A stretch of 6,850 nt of DNA from an uncultured Collinsella sp. Lineage in GTDB: Bacteria > Actinomycetota > Coriobacteriia > Coriobacteriales > Coriobacteriaceae. The notes under the pieces were generated by a model. The model was not told the origin of the DNA, ran no database searches, and saw only the letters and a list, made by a program, of their open reading frames with translations. Below, piece by piece: positions 1-5,430 of this stretch. The stretch lies in contig URTW01000108.1 of the NCBI GenBank assembly GCA_900550815.1, positions 1-6,850 on the forward strand. Direction: 5' to 3'. A program made the translations under genes and the position numbers. Each line of letters begins with the position of its first letter. Position 1 is the first letter of the stretch.

Positions 1-1
1 C

Positions 2-262
2 GCGCGTGCCGACCTTTGCAACGCCGTCCGCGCCGAGGGAACGTACCTGATCAATGAGTCGATTTCCTCGCTCGAGCGGCGCCTGGCCTCCGAGGGCTTT
101 ATCCGTGTCCACCGCAGCTATCTGGTCAATTTGGAAGACGTGCACAATGTCGAGATCGGTTCCACGGGTCTTTTGGAGCTCAGGCTCGATCGCGTAACCT
201 CGACGGTGCCCGTGTCCCGCCGTCGCGCTGCCGAGGTCAAATCGCACTTGGGGCTTGCGTAA
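2..262 (+). CDS. LytTR-type response regulator, C-terminal fragment (5' end outside window)
   Basis: Only the last 86 codons are present, ending at TAA 260-262; base 1 is the last base of a truncated codon. The translation reads as the C-terminal part of a LytTR DNA-binding domain: a strand/helix segment around GTYLINESISSLERRL, then the family's hallmark block FIRVHRSYLVN and a final VPVSRRRAAEVKSHL helix. LytTR domains bind direct-repeat promoter sites through a beta-rich fold and usually sit behind a CheY-like receiver domain. The receiver is not visible, so calling it a response regulator is inference; a stand-alone LytTR protein is possible. It resembles but is clearly distinct from the complete LytTR regulator at 5431-6147: both share the F-x-R-V-H-R-x-Y-x-V-N block and the VPVSRRR motif, and differ elsewhere. 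No T-rich terminator hairpin follows it; the next gene has its own candidate promoter 30-90 bases on. Confidence 0.9.
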   Translation, partial: ARADLCNAVRAEGTYLINESISSLERRLASEGFIRVHRSYLVNLEDVHNVEIGSTGLLELRLDRVTSTVPVSRRRAAEVKSHLGLA

Positions 263-294
263 GGGTCGGTGTGCCATCGTTTGCCGTTACAGGT

Positions 295-321
295 TTGGCA
301 TGACTGTGCGGTGGGCATAAT
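295..321 (+). promoter_or_regulatory. Candidate sigma-A-type promoter for the phospholipase C-like gene
   Basis: CATAAT at 316-321 matches the -10 consensus at five of six positions. TTGGCA at 295-300 matches the -35 consensus at five of six, but the spacer is only 15 bases, shorter than the ideal 17. Transcription would begin near 328, giving a leader of about 26 bases with a good ribosome site (AAAGGA, 343-348) five bases before the ATG at 354. The bases around the -10 (GGG before, GGA after) recur at two other candidate promoters in this window. A 5-base inverted repeat (TGCCA 272-276 / TGGCA 296-300) overlaps the -35 and could be an operator, although it is short enough to be chance. Confidence 0.5.
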
Positions 322-353
322 GGATTGCATCGAATGAAATCGAAAGGATTATT

Positions 354-1298
354 ATGCCCGCGCTCATTACGCATCATCTGTTTGGCGAGGAAAGCATCGA
401 CCGTCTTCCGCAGGGCGTCATCACGTCCGATGAAGAGCGCATTGCCTTTATCTTGGGCAACCAAGGCCCCGACCCGTTTTTCTTTCACATTCTGACACCG
501 CGTGTTTCCGACTGCACGCTGCTGGCGCAGGTCATGCATCGGTCGCGCATGTCTCGCCAGTTCGCGTGCCTGCGCGACGGCGTGTCGCATCTGCTGCCGC
601 GCGACGCCAGCTTGGGTCGTGCCTTTGCGCTGGGCCTGCTGTCTCATTACGTGCTCGACCGCAACGCCCATCCCTTTGTCTATGAGCAGCAGTTTGGCAT
701 TGTCGAGTCCGATTCAGAGCTTGAGGATTCGAGCAGTCAGGTCCATGCCGTGATCGAGAGCGACCTGGATGTGCTGATGCTGCAGCTTAAACGCGATGGC
801 GCTACGGTTGACGATTACCCGCCGGCGGGCGAGATCGTCACCACCGATCGCATCAATCGCGTGGCCGGCGTGCTGATGAGCTATGTTGCCGGACGCGTGT
901 ACGGCATTGACATTCCGGCGGGGGAGTACGGTGCTGCCGTTGCCAATATGCAGCGACTTTACCGCGCGATTGAGCCGGCCGGCTCCGCAAAGACGCGCGC
1001 GATCTCGCTGGTTGAGGGCTTGGTGCACGATTACTCGCTGCTCGACGGCCTTGCGCACCGCGTGACGACCGAGCTGCCCGAGCGCACCGGTAACCTGGGC
1101 CATCTGGCATGGAAGAATCCCTTTACCGACGAGGTCTCGAACGAGAGTTTCCCCGAGGTCTTTGATCGCGCACTGGTCGATTACGAGTGCACGGTCGCAC
1201 GTTTTATCGAGACCGGTGACATGGATGCCGTGACCAGTCACGTCAACTACAGCGGTCGCGTGCTCAATGCCGATGAGGAGTTCGACCGCGAGGAATAG
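354..1298 (+). CDS. Zinc-dependent phospholipase C family protein (cytosolic-looking)
   Basis: The 314-residue protein starts with MPALITHHLFGEE and carries the layout of the Zn_dep_PLPC (PF00882-like) family: His7-His8 near the N-terminus, GNQGPDPFFFH at residues 35-45 with Asp40 and His45, a helix LLSHYVLDRNAHPF at 95-108 offering His98, Asp102 and His106, and HAVIESDLD at 131-139 offering His131, Glu135 and Asp137. These His/Asp/Glu residues are the expected metal ligands by family analogy. The C-terminal third has a conserved-looking LGHLAWKNPF (248-257). Classical family members are secreted and hydrolyse phosphatidylcholine; this one has no signal peptide or membrane segment, so it probably acts inside the cell on an unknown substrate. 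The start is supported by AAAGGA at 343-348. It is followed by a 101-base gap before the transporter with only a weak hairpin (GGGC 1298-1301 / GCCC 1309-1312). Family assignment is good; substrate is unknown. Confidence 0.8.
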   Translation: MPALITHHLFGEESIDRLPQGVITSDEERIAFILGNQGPDPFFFHILTPRVSDCTLLAQVMHRSRMSRQFACLRDGVSHLLPRDASLGRAFALGLLSHYVLDRNAHPFVYEQQFGIVESDSELEDSSSQVHAVIESDLDVLMLQLKRDGATVDDYPPAGEIVTTDRINRVAGVLMSYVAGRVYGIDIPAGEYGAAVANMQRLYRAIEPAGSAKTRAISLVEGLVHDYSLLDGLAHRVTTELPERTGNLGHLAWKNPFTDEVSNESFPEVFDRALVDYECTVARFIETGDMDAVTSHVNYSGRVLNADEEFDREE

Positions 1299-1352
1299 GG
1301 CCCGTGCGTGCCCCTTTGCCGAATCCTTACCGGTGCTTCTGGACAATTGGGG

Positions 1353-1358
1353 TACGAT
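1353..1358 (+). promoter_or_regulatory. Candidate -10 box for the UMF1-type transporter gene
   Basis: TACGAT at 1353-1358 matches four of six -10 positions, including the key TA...T, and sits in the same context (GGGG before, GA/AA after) as the -10 boxes at 316-321 and 2752-2757. No convincing -35 lies at the normal spacing; the best hexamer, TTACCG at 1327-1332, is 20 bases upstream. If used, transcription would begin near 1365, with a leader of about 35 bases and a ribosome site GAAGGG at 1385-1390, nine bases before ATG 1400. Weak without the comparison to the other two sites. Confidence 0.35.
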
Positions 1359-1399
1359 GAACTAACTGCATATCGGGCGAATACGAAGGGTCCCTGTCC

Positions 1400-2659
1400 A
1401 TGAAATACACCAAGCTCGAGCGTAACTGGGTTATGTATGATGTGGGCAATTCGGCCCTCGTGCTGCTCAATACCTCGGTGGTGCCCATTTACTTTAACGC
1501 CATCAATACCGGCGCTTCTTCGGCCGACCTGGTGGTCGCCTGGGGCAATGCACAGACGATCGCCTCGCTGGTCATCGCCATGCTCATGCCCATTCTGGGC
1601 GCGCTTGCCGACTACGCCGGCAACAAAATCAAGTTCTTCTTGGGCTTTTTCCTCACGGGCCTGGTTCTTTGCCTGGCGCAGGCTATCCCAATGTCCGCCA
1701 TGGCATTTTTGACCGTGTACGTGCTGTGCACCATCGGCCTTAACTCTTCTATGACGTTCTACGACGCCATGCTGCCCGACATTACCACCGACGAGCGCAT
1801 GGACGCCGTGTCCAGCTCGGGCTATGCCTGGGGCTACATCGGTTCCACCGTGCCGTTCGTCATCTGCCTGGCGCTCATCATGGGTGGCCCCGCTCTTGGC
1901 GTCCCCACCATGCTGGCAACGCGTCTGTCGTTTATCATCACTGGTGCCTGGTGGCTCATCTTTACCCTGCCGCTAATTCGCACCTATAAGCAAAAGTACG
2001 GTCGCGAGCGCGGTCCCGAGGACACTATCGGCCACATCGTGGGCGGTGTGTTCTCCGAGGTCGGACACACCATGCGCGAGATCGCCCACAACAAGACCGT
2101 GCTGGTCTACATGATCGCGTTCTTCTTCTATATCGACGGTGTGCACACGGTCATTTCCATGGCCACCAGTTACGGATCGGCCTTGGGCATCGATTCGACG
2201 CAGCTGGTGCTTGCGCTGCTCGTTACGCAGTTCGTGGCCTTTCCGTCCGCCATCATCTACGGCAAGCTCGCCGGACGCGTGGGCACACTCAACATGATCC
2301 TGGTGGCGGTCGCCGCCTACATGGGCATTGTGCTGTTCGCCGCGTTCTTCCTTAAGACCGCCTTTGAATTCTGGGTGCTTGCCATTATGGTCGGCCTGTT
2401 CCAGGGCGGCGTGCAGGCGCTCAGCCGTAGCTACTTTGGTCGCATTATCCCCAAGGAAAAGTCCAACGAGTACTACGGCTTCTTTGACATCTTTGGTCGT
2501 TATGCAAGTGTTATGGGCACCTTCCTGGTGTCGGTCGTCACCTCGCTGACCGGCAACCCGTCGCTGGGCGTCCTTTCCATTGGCGTGCTGCTGATCGTTG
2601 GCTTTATGCTGCTGGTCCGCCTGTCCCGCATGACTCGGGCGGCAGAGCATGCCGCATAG
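1400..2659 (+). CDS. MFS transporter, UMF1/Atg22-like family
   Basis: The 419-residue protein has about twelve hydrophobic membrane-spanning stretches, six before and six after a polar central loop at roughly residues 193-232, as expected for the major facilitator superfamily. Family marks are visible in order: LERNWVMYDVGNSAL at 6-20, the loop 2-3 motif GALADYAGNK at 67-76, FYDAMLPDI at 120-128, SGYAWGYIGS at 140-149, FYIDGVHTVISMA at 243-255, the long GLFQGGVQALSRSYFGRIIP at 332-351, and EYYGFFDIFGRYASVMGTF after it. These match the UMF1 (unknown major facilitator) group, related to the fungal vacuolar amino-acid effluxer Atg22. By that relation it may export amino acids or other small metabolites across the cytoplasmic membrane, but the bacterial substrate is not known. 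Length is normal and there are no breaks. It is probably transcribed alone; the first good terminator hairpin downstream is at 2774-2809. Confidence 0.88.
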   Translation: MKYTKLERNWVMYDVGNSALVLLNTSVVPIYFNAINTGASSADLVVAWGNAQTIASLVIAMLMPILGALADYAGNKIKFFLGFFLTGLVLCLAQAIPMSAMAFLTVYVLCTIGLNSSMTFYDAMLPDITTDERMDAVSSSGYAWGYIGSTVPFVICLALIMGGPALGVPTMLATRLSFIITGAWWLIFTLPLIRTYKQKYGRERGPEDTIGHIVGGVFSEVGHTMREIAHNKTVLVYMIAFFFYIDGVHTVISMATSYGSALGIDSTQLVLALLVTQFVAFPSAIIYGKLAGRVGTLNMILVAVAAYMGIVLFAAFFLKTAFEFWVLAIMVGLFQGGVQALSRSYFGRIIPKEKSNEYYGFFDIFGRYASVMGTFLVSVVTSLTGNPSLGVLSIGVLLIVGFMLLVRLSRMTRAAEHAA

Positions 2660-2701
2660 GAGCGAGCGGCTATTGTGCCTGTCCACGGTACTCTTTTGGG
2701 G

Positions 2702-2736
2702 TTATCCGCAATAAACATTGCGACTTGCGAGCAATG
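2702..2736 (+). promoter_or_regulatory. Nested repeats upstream of the operon promoter: possible operator
   Basis: Two repeat patterns overlap here. A perfect 6-base inverted repeat, CATTGC (2716-2721) and GCAATG (2731-2736), is separated by 9 bases. Within it lies a tandem direct repeat, TTGCGAC (2718-2724) followed at once by TTGCGAG (2725-2731). The right arm covers the place where the -35 element of the TATGAT box at 2752 should lie, a typical repressor or activator position. At 2702-2710, TTATCCGCA differs by one base from a DnaA box, but it stands alone. The regulator is unknown and short repeats can arise by chance. Confidence 0.35.
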
Positions 2737-2751
2737 ATTTGCCCAAGTGGG

Positions 2752-2757
2752 TATGAT
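2752..2757 (+). promoter_or_regulatory. Candidate -10 box for the glycosyltransferase/kinase/regulator operon
   Basis: TATGAT matches five of six -10 positions and sits in GTGGG...GGA, nearly identical to the context of the box at 316-321. There is no good -35 at 16-18 bases; TTGCGA at 2725-2730 is 21 bases away, so the promoter may depend on an activator or on sequence next to the -10. The expected start near 2764 lies about ten bases before a strong terminator-like hairpin, so any transcript from here must pass that hairpin to reach the ATG at 2831. Confidence 0.45.
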
Positions 2758-2773
2758 GGAATCAGCTAGGTCG

Positions 2774-2809
2774 CGGGGCGTCGCCTGTGTTTGGCGGCGT
2801 CCCGTTTTT
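2774..2809 (+). terminator. Strong intrinsic-terminator hairpin in the leader of the operon
   Basis: A 12-base-pair stem (2774-2785 with 2793-2804, including two G-U pairs) encloses a 7-base loop (TGTGTTT) and is followed directly by five T residues at 2805-2809. This is a textbook Rho-independent terminator. It could simply end transcripts of the transporter (stop at 2659). However, no promoter fits between its T tract and the glycosyltransferase ribosome site (GGGAGG, 2818-2823), so the operon must be transcribed through it. It may therefore act as an attenuator or leaky gate. Confidence 0.75.
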
Positions 2810-2830
2810 GTGTTGCAGGGAGGGTAAGGC

Positions 2831-4018
2831 ATGAACGCCACGGTCGTGATTCCAACGTATTGGGCGGGCGATGACGCTTGCGCAAACGCCCCTGGCACCT
2901 ATGACCATTCGACGCGGCTCAACGCCGACAATCCCGAACTCGACCGCTGCCTGGCCTCGCTTGAGCAGGTACGTGACATCCCGCGCATCATCCTTTTGGT
3001 GGTCTGTCCCGTTTCTGCCACAGCCGATGTGTCGCTGCGCGTGCACGAGATTGTCGACGCGCATCCCACGCTCAAGGTCACCGTTGTCACCAACACCCAG
3101 GCCTCGCGCATCGCAGACCGGGTTGCTCAGATCGCGCCCAAGGGTTCGGGCGAGTGCGTGAGCCTGCGAGGCTACGGTGCCATCCGCAACATGGGGCTAG
3201 CCTGTGCCGCTGTGCTGGGTCATGACGCGGTTATCTTTTTGGATGACGATGAGACTGTCATCGACGCCGACTTTATGAAGCGCGCGACCTATGCGTTGGG
3301 GCAGCAGACGCGTCAGGGCTTGCCGATCTTGGTCAAGAGCGGCTATTTCTACGATCGCGACGGCTCGCCGCTGGCTCCCACGGACAAGGCGGGCATCTGC
3401 CATCGTTGGTGGACCAAGCGCATCGAGTTCAACCGTTGGATGAAAAAGGCGCTCTCGGGCACCCGCATCTCGCGTTCCAATTACGTGTGCGGCGGCCTGA
3501 TGGCCCTGCACGCCCGCGCCTTTACGCGTGTGGCCTTTGACCCGTTTATCACCCGCGGCGAGGACTTGGATTACCTCTTTAACATGCGCATGTTTGGCTA
3601 CGACGTGTGGTTCGATAACGAGTGGACCGTGCGCCATCTGCCTCCGGAGTCCGAAAAGCGCTCACCGCGCTTTATGCAGGATGTATACCGTTGGTACTAC
3701 GAACGGGCCAAGTTGACATTCGCCGCGCATCAAAAGGAGCTCATTCCCGTTACGGCGGCATCACTCATGCCCTACCCGGGCCCGTGGATTTCGCGCGAGC
3801 TCGACGACCGCGTGCGCAAGACCGCTATGGTCCGCAGCGTGTTTACCCGCGAGCATGAGGGCTACCTGCGCATCTGGCGCCTTGGTATCGGCGAGGCAAA
3901 GGCCTATGCGCGCCAAAACGCTGCAAGCTACCTGCGTTTCCAGAGCTTTTGGCCCAAGATCATGGACGGGCTTTGGCGTGACGCACAACTGATCAGTATC
4001 CTGGAGGGGGCCGAATGA
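2831..4018 (+). CDS. GT2-like (GT-A fold) glycosyltransferase
   Basis: The 395-residue protein shows the order of motifs of inverting, metal-dependent family 2-type glycosyltransferases: an opening strand TVVIPTYW at 4-11 for nucleotide-sugar binding, GAIRNMGL at 116-123, the acidic metal-binding block VIFLDDDETV at 134-143 (Asp138-Asp140), CGGLMALHARAF at 220-231 at the acceptor side, and TRGEDLDYLFNMRMFGY at 241-257, where Glu244-Asp245 would supply the catalytic base, with a likely supporting His269. There is no signal peptide or membrane helix, so it should act in the cytoplasm or at the inner membrane face. Donor and acceptor cannot be told from sequence. The C-terminal ~110 residues, rich in Arg and Trp, have no motif I recognise. 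The ribosome site GGGAGG at 2818-2823 supports the start. Its TGA overlaps the ATG of the histidine kinase gene by four bases (ATGA), so the two are probably co-transcribed and translationally coupled. Confidence 0.85.
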   Translation: MNATVVIPTYWAGDDACANAPGTYDHSTRLNADNPELDRCLASLEQVRDIPRIILLVVCPVSATADVSLRVHEIVDAHPTLKVTVVTNTQASRIADRVAQIAPKGSGECVSLRGYGAIRNMGLACAAVLGHDAVIFLDDDETVIDADFMKRATYALGQQTRQGLPILVKSGYFYDRDGSPLAPTDKAGICHRWWTKRIEFNRWMKKALSGTRISRSNYVCGGLMALHARAFTRVAFDPFITRGEDLDYLFNMRMFGYDVWFDNEWTVRHLPPESEKRSPRFMQDVYRWYYERAKLTFAAHQKELIPVTAASLMPYPGPWISRELDDRVRKTAMVRSVFTREHEGYLRIWRLGIGEAKAYARQNAASYLRFQSFWPKIMDGLWRDAQLISILEGAE

Positions 4019-5358
4019 TCGACCGCCGCGCCCAGCGCGATAGTTCAATATCAATCTTTCGCATCATTGCCGTTGCCTGCGCCATTTGCGTGCTGGTGTA
4101 CTTTATTTTTGCCTTGGTGACCGGTATCGAGCCGATCGCCACGGTGATTGCCTGCGCGCTGCTGTGCATCTTTCTGTGCATCTTTATCTTTTTGACGCTC
4201 AATCCCGATTCGGTGCGCTCCCAGTACACCGAGGAGACGCTCTCGGTGGCCTCGGCCATGCTCGAGGACATTAAGGGCGGTCTGACGCAGGAGTCGGCGC
4301 GTTTGGTGTGCCGGCGCATTTTGCCCGAGACGCGCGCCATGACGGTTGCCATCACCGACGAGGGCAACGTGTTGGCCTGCGCGGGCGAGTTTGAGGAAAA
4401 ACTACTGCCAGATTCTCCCATCCACACGCTTGCCACACGCTACGTTATCGAACATGGCATCGTGCAGTCGTTCAACCGTATGGTGGATGTCGTGGGCTCG
4501 GACGGCTCGCACAACCAAGTCCCCGCCGGCATTATCGCCCCCATCAAGGTAGGCGATCGTACCGTCGGCACGCTCAAGTTCTACTACAAGACCCCGCGCG
4601 CCGTCGACCGTACCCAGTACGCGCTTGCCTCGGGCTTTGCCGAGATCTTGTCCACGCAGCTCGCTATCCACGAGCTCGAGGTGCAAAAGGAACTCACGGC
4701 ACGCGCCGAGGTGCGTGCGCTGCAGGCGCAGATTAACCCGCACTTCCTGTTCAACACGCTGAACACCATTGCATCGTTTACGCGCACCGACCCGCTGCGG
4801 GCCCGCGAACTGCTTCGTGAGTTCTCATCGTTCTATCGTGCCACGCTCGACAACTCGGGATCGCTTATTCCGGTCTCGCGCGAGGTTGCACAGACCAAGC
4901 GCTACCTTACCTTTGAGAAGGCCCGCTTTGGCGAGGACCGCGTGCTTGCGACGTTCGATGTGTCCGAGGACGTGGAAGATACGCTGGTGCCGGCGTTCGT
5001 GATCCAGCCGATTGTCGAGAACGCCGTGCGTCATGGTATGGGCGATGACGACGCCCTGAAGATCGACGTGACCGTTCACCAAGACGGCGAGGATGCAATC
5101 TTGATTGCCGTGGCCGATAATGGCGTGGGCATGGATGAGGGTACCGCCGCCAGACTGTTTGACGAGCGCTCTGCCCGTCCCGACGCCAGCTCTCCCCAGG
5201 GTGGCGGCGCCGGCGTGGCCATGCACAATATTTCGGAGCGCATCCATCGCTTTTATGGGCCGCACTCCTATACGCGTGTCGAATCGGCGCCGGGCAAGGG
5301 CACCAAAGTGCTCCTTCATCTTGATTTGTCAGAGAGCATCTTTGACATTCAAGAGTAA
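4015..5358 (+). CDS. LytS/BtsS-type sensor histidine kinase with two membrane helices and a GAF-like region
   Basis: The 447-residue protein has two membrane helices at about 15-36 and 40-61 separated by only a few residues, so almost nothing is exposed outside the cell. A GAF-like sensor region follows (about 75-218), then a short coiled stretch with ELEVQKELTARAEVRALQAQ. The HisKA_5/His_kinase (PF06580-type) core begins at QAQINPHFLFNTLN (237-250), with His243 as phosphorylation site. The ATPase domain has the N box PIVENAVRHG (332-341, Asn336), the G1 box ADNGVGMD (367-374), and a glycine-rich G2 region GGGAGVAMHNISERI (396-410). All key residues are present, so it should be an active kinase. 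LytS and BtsS relatives usually carry five or more helices; here the membrane part is reduced. It is preceded by GGAGG at 4003-4007, overlaps the glycosyltransferase gene by four bases, and its natural partner is the regulator at 5431. Confidence 0.93.
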   Translation: MIDRRAQRDSSISIFRIIAVACAICVLVYFIFALVTGIEPIATVIACALLCIFLCIFIFLTLNPDSVRSQYTEETLSVASAMLEDIKGGLTQESARLVCRRILPETRAMTVAITDEGNVLACAGEFEEKLLPDSPIHTLATRYVIEHGIVQSFNRMVDVVGSDGSHNQVPAGIIAPIKVGDRTVGTLKFYYKTPRAVDRTQYALASGFAEILSTQLAIHELEVQKELTARAEVRALQAQINPHFLFNTLNTIASFTRTDPLRARELLREFSSFYRATLDNSGSLIPVSREVAQTKRYLTFEKARFGEDRVLATFDVSEDVEDTLVPAFVIQPIVENAVRHGMGDDDALKIDVTVHQDGEDAILIAVADNGVGMDEGTAARLFDERSARPDASSPQGGGAGVAMHNISERIHRFYGPHSYTRVESAPGKGTKVLLHLDLSESIFDIQE

Positions 5359-5367
5359 AATAAAAGG

Positions 5368-5405
5368 CTACGGGTTCAACGTCATGCGACGGATGCCCGG
5401 CGTAG
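5368..5405 (+). other. Possible RNA stem-loop between the kinase and regulator genes
   Basis: The 72-base gap between the kinase stop and the regulator ATG can fold into a stacked structure: CTAC (5368-5371) with GTAG (5402-5405), GGG (5372-5374) with CCC (5396-5398) after a 3-base bulge, and an inner hairpin CGTC (5380-5383) / GACG (5388-5391) with a 4-base loop. It lacks a T tract on the + strand, so it is not a terminator in the operon direction. It might adjust the relative amount of regulator, or protect or process the mRNA. A nine-codon ORF (ATG 5384, TGA 5411-5413) crosses it but has no ribosome site and is probably meaningless. Confidence 0.3.
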
Positions 5406-5414
5406 TTAGTTGAC

Positions 5415-5420
5415 GAAAGG
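5415..5420 (+). promoter_or_regulatory. Ribosome binding site deciding the regulator start
   Basis: GAAAGG at 5415-5420 lies ten bases before ATG 5431. An in-frame TTG at 5410 would give a 7-residue longer protein but would put this ribosome site inside the coding region and has none of its own. ATG 5431 gives MLRAMIVDDE, the usual start of a receiver domain. Confidence 0.7.
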
Positions 5421-5430
5421 TTTTATCCCT

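Noticed and set aside
1298..1316. GGGC/GCCC hairpin as terminator of the phospholipase-like gene
   Set aside because: The stem is only four base pairs and is followed by just three T residues, too weak to support a call.
714..1346. A 210-codon minus-strand frame opposite the phospholipase-like gene
   Set aside because: It is antisense to a gene with conserved metal-ligand motifs, has no recognisable motif, and no supporting ribosome site was noted.
1973..2686. A 237-codon minus-strand frame opposite the transporter
   Set aside because: Its translation is dominated by His, Gln, Asp and Gly, the expected antisense reading of membrane-helix codons; no domain is seen, and the + strand gene is unambiguous.
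2702..2710. A DnaA-box-like TTATCCGCA suggesting a replication origin
   Set aside because: It has one mismatch, stands alone, and there is no AT-rich unwinding region or dnaA/dnaN gene nearby.
3714..3719. TTGACA inside the glycosyltransferase gene as an internal promoter for the kinase
   Set aside because: A perfect -35 hexamer, but no acceptable -10 follows at normal spacing and it is about 300 bases from the kinase start.
5384..5413. A nine-codon leader peptide before the regulator
   Set aside because: No ribosome site precedes its ATG, and its codons show no run of a regulatory amino acid; it could easily be chance.
5410..5415. TTGACG as a -35 element for a separate regulator promoter
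   Set aside because: No -10-like hexamer lies 16-18 bases downstream; the place falls within the regulator's first codons.
5410..5430. TTG start extending the regulator by seven residues
   Set aside because: It would place the GAAAGG ribosome site inside the coding region, lacks its own ribosome site, and adds residues before the normal receiver-domain start.
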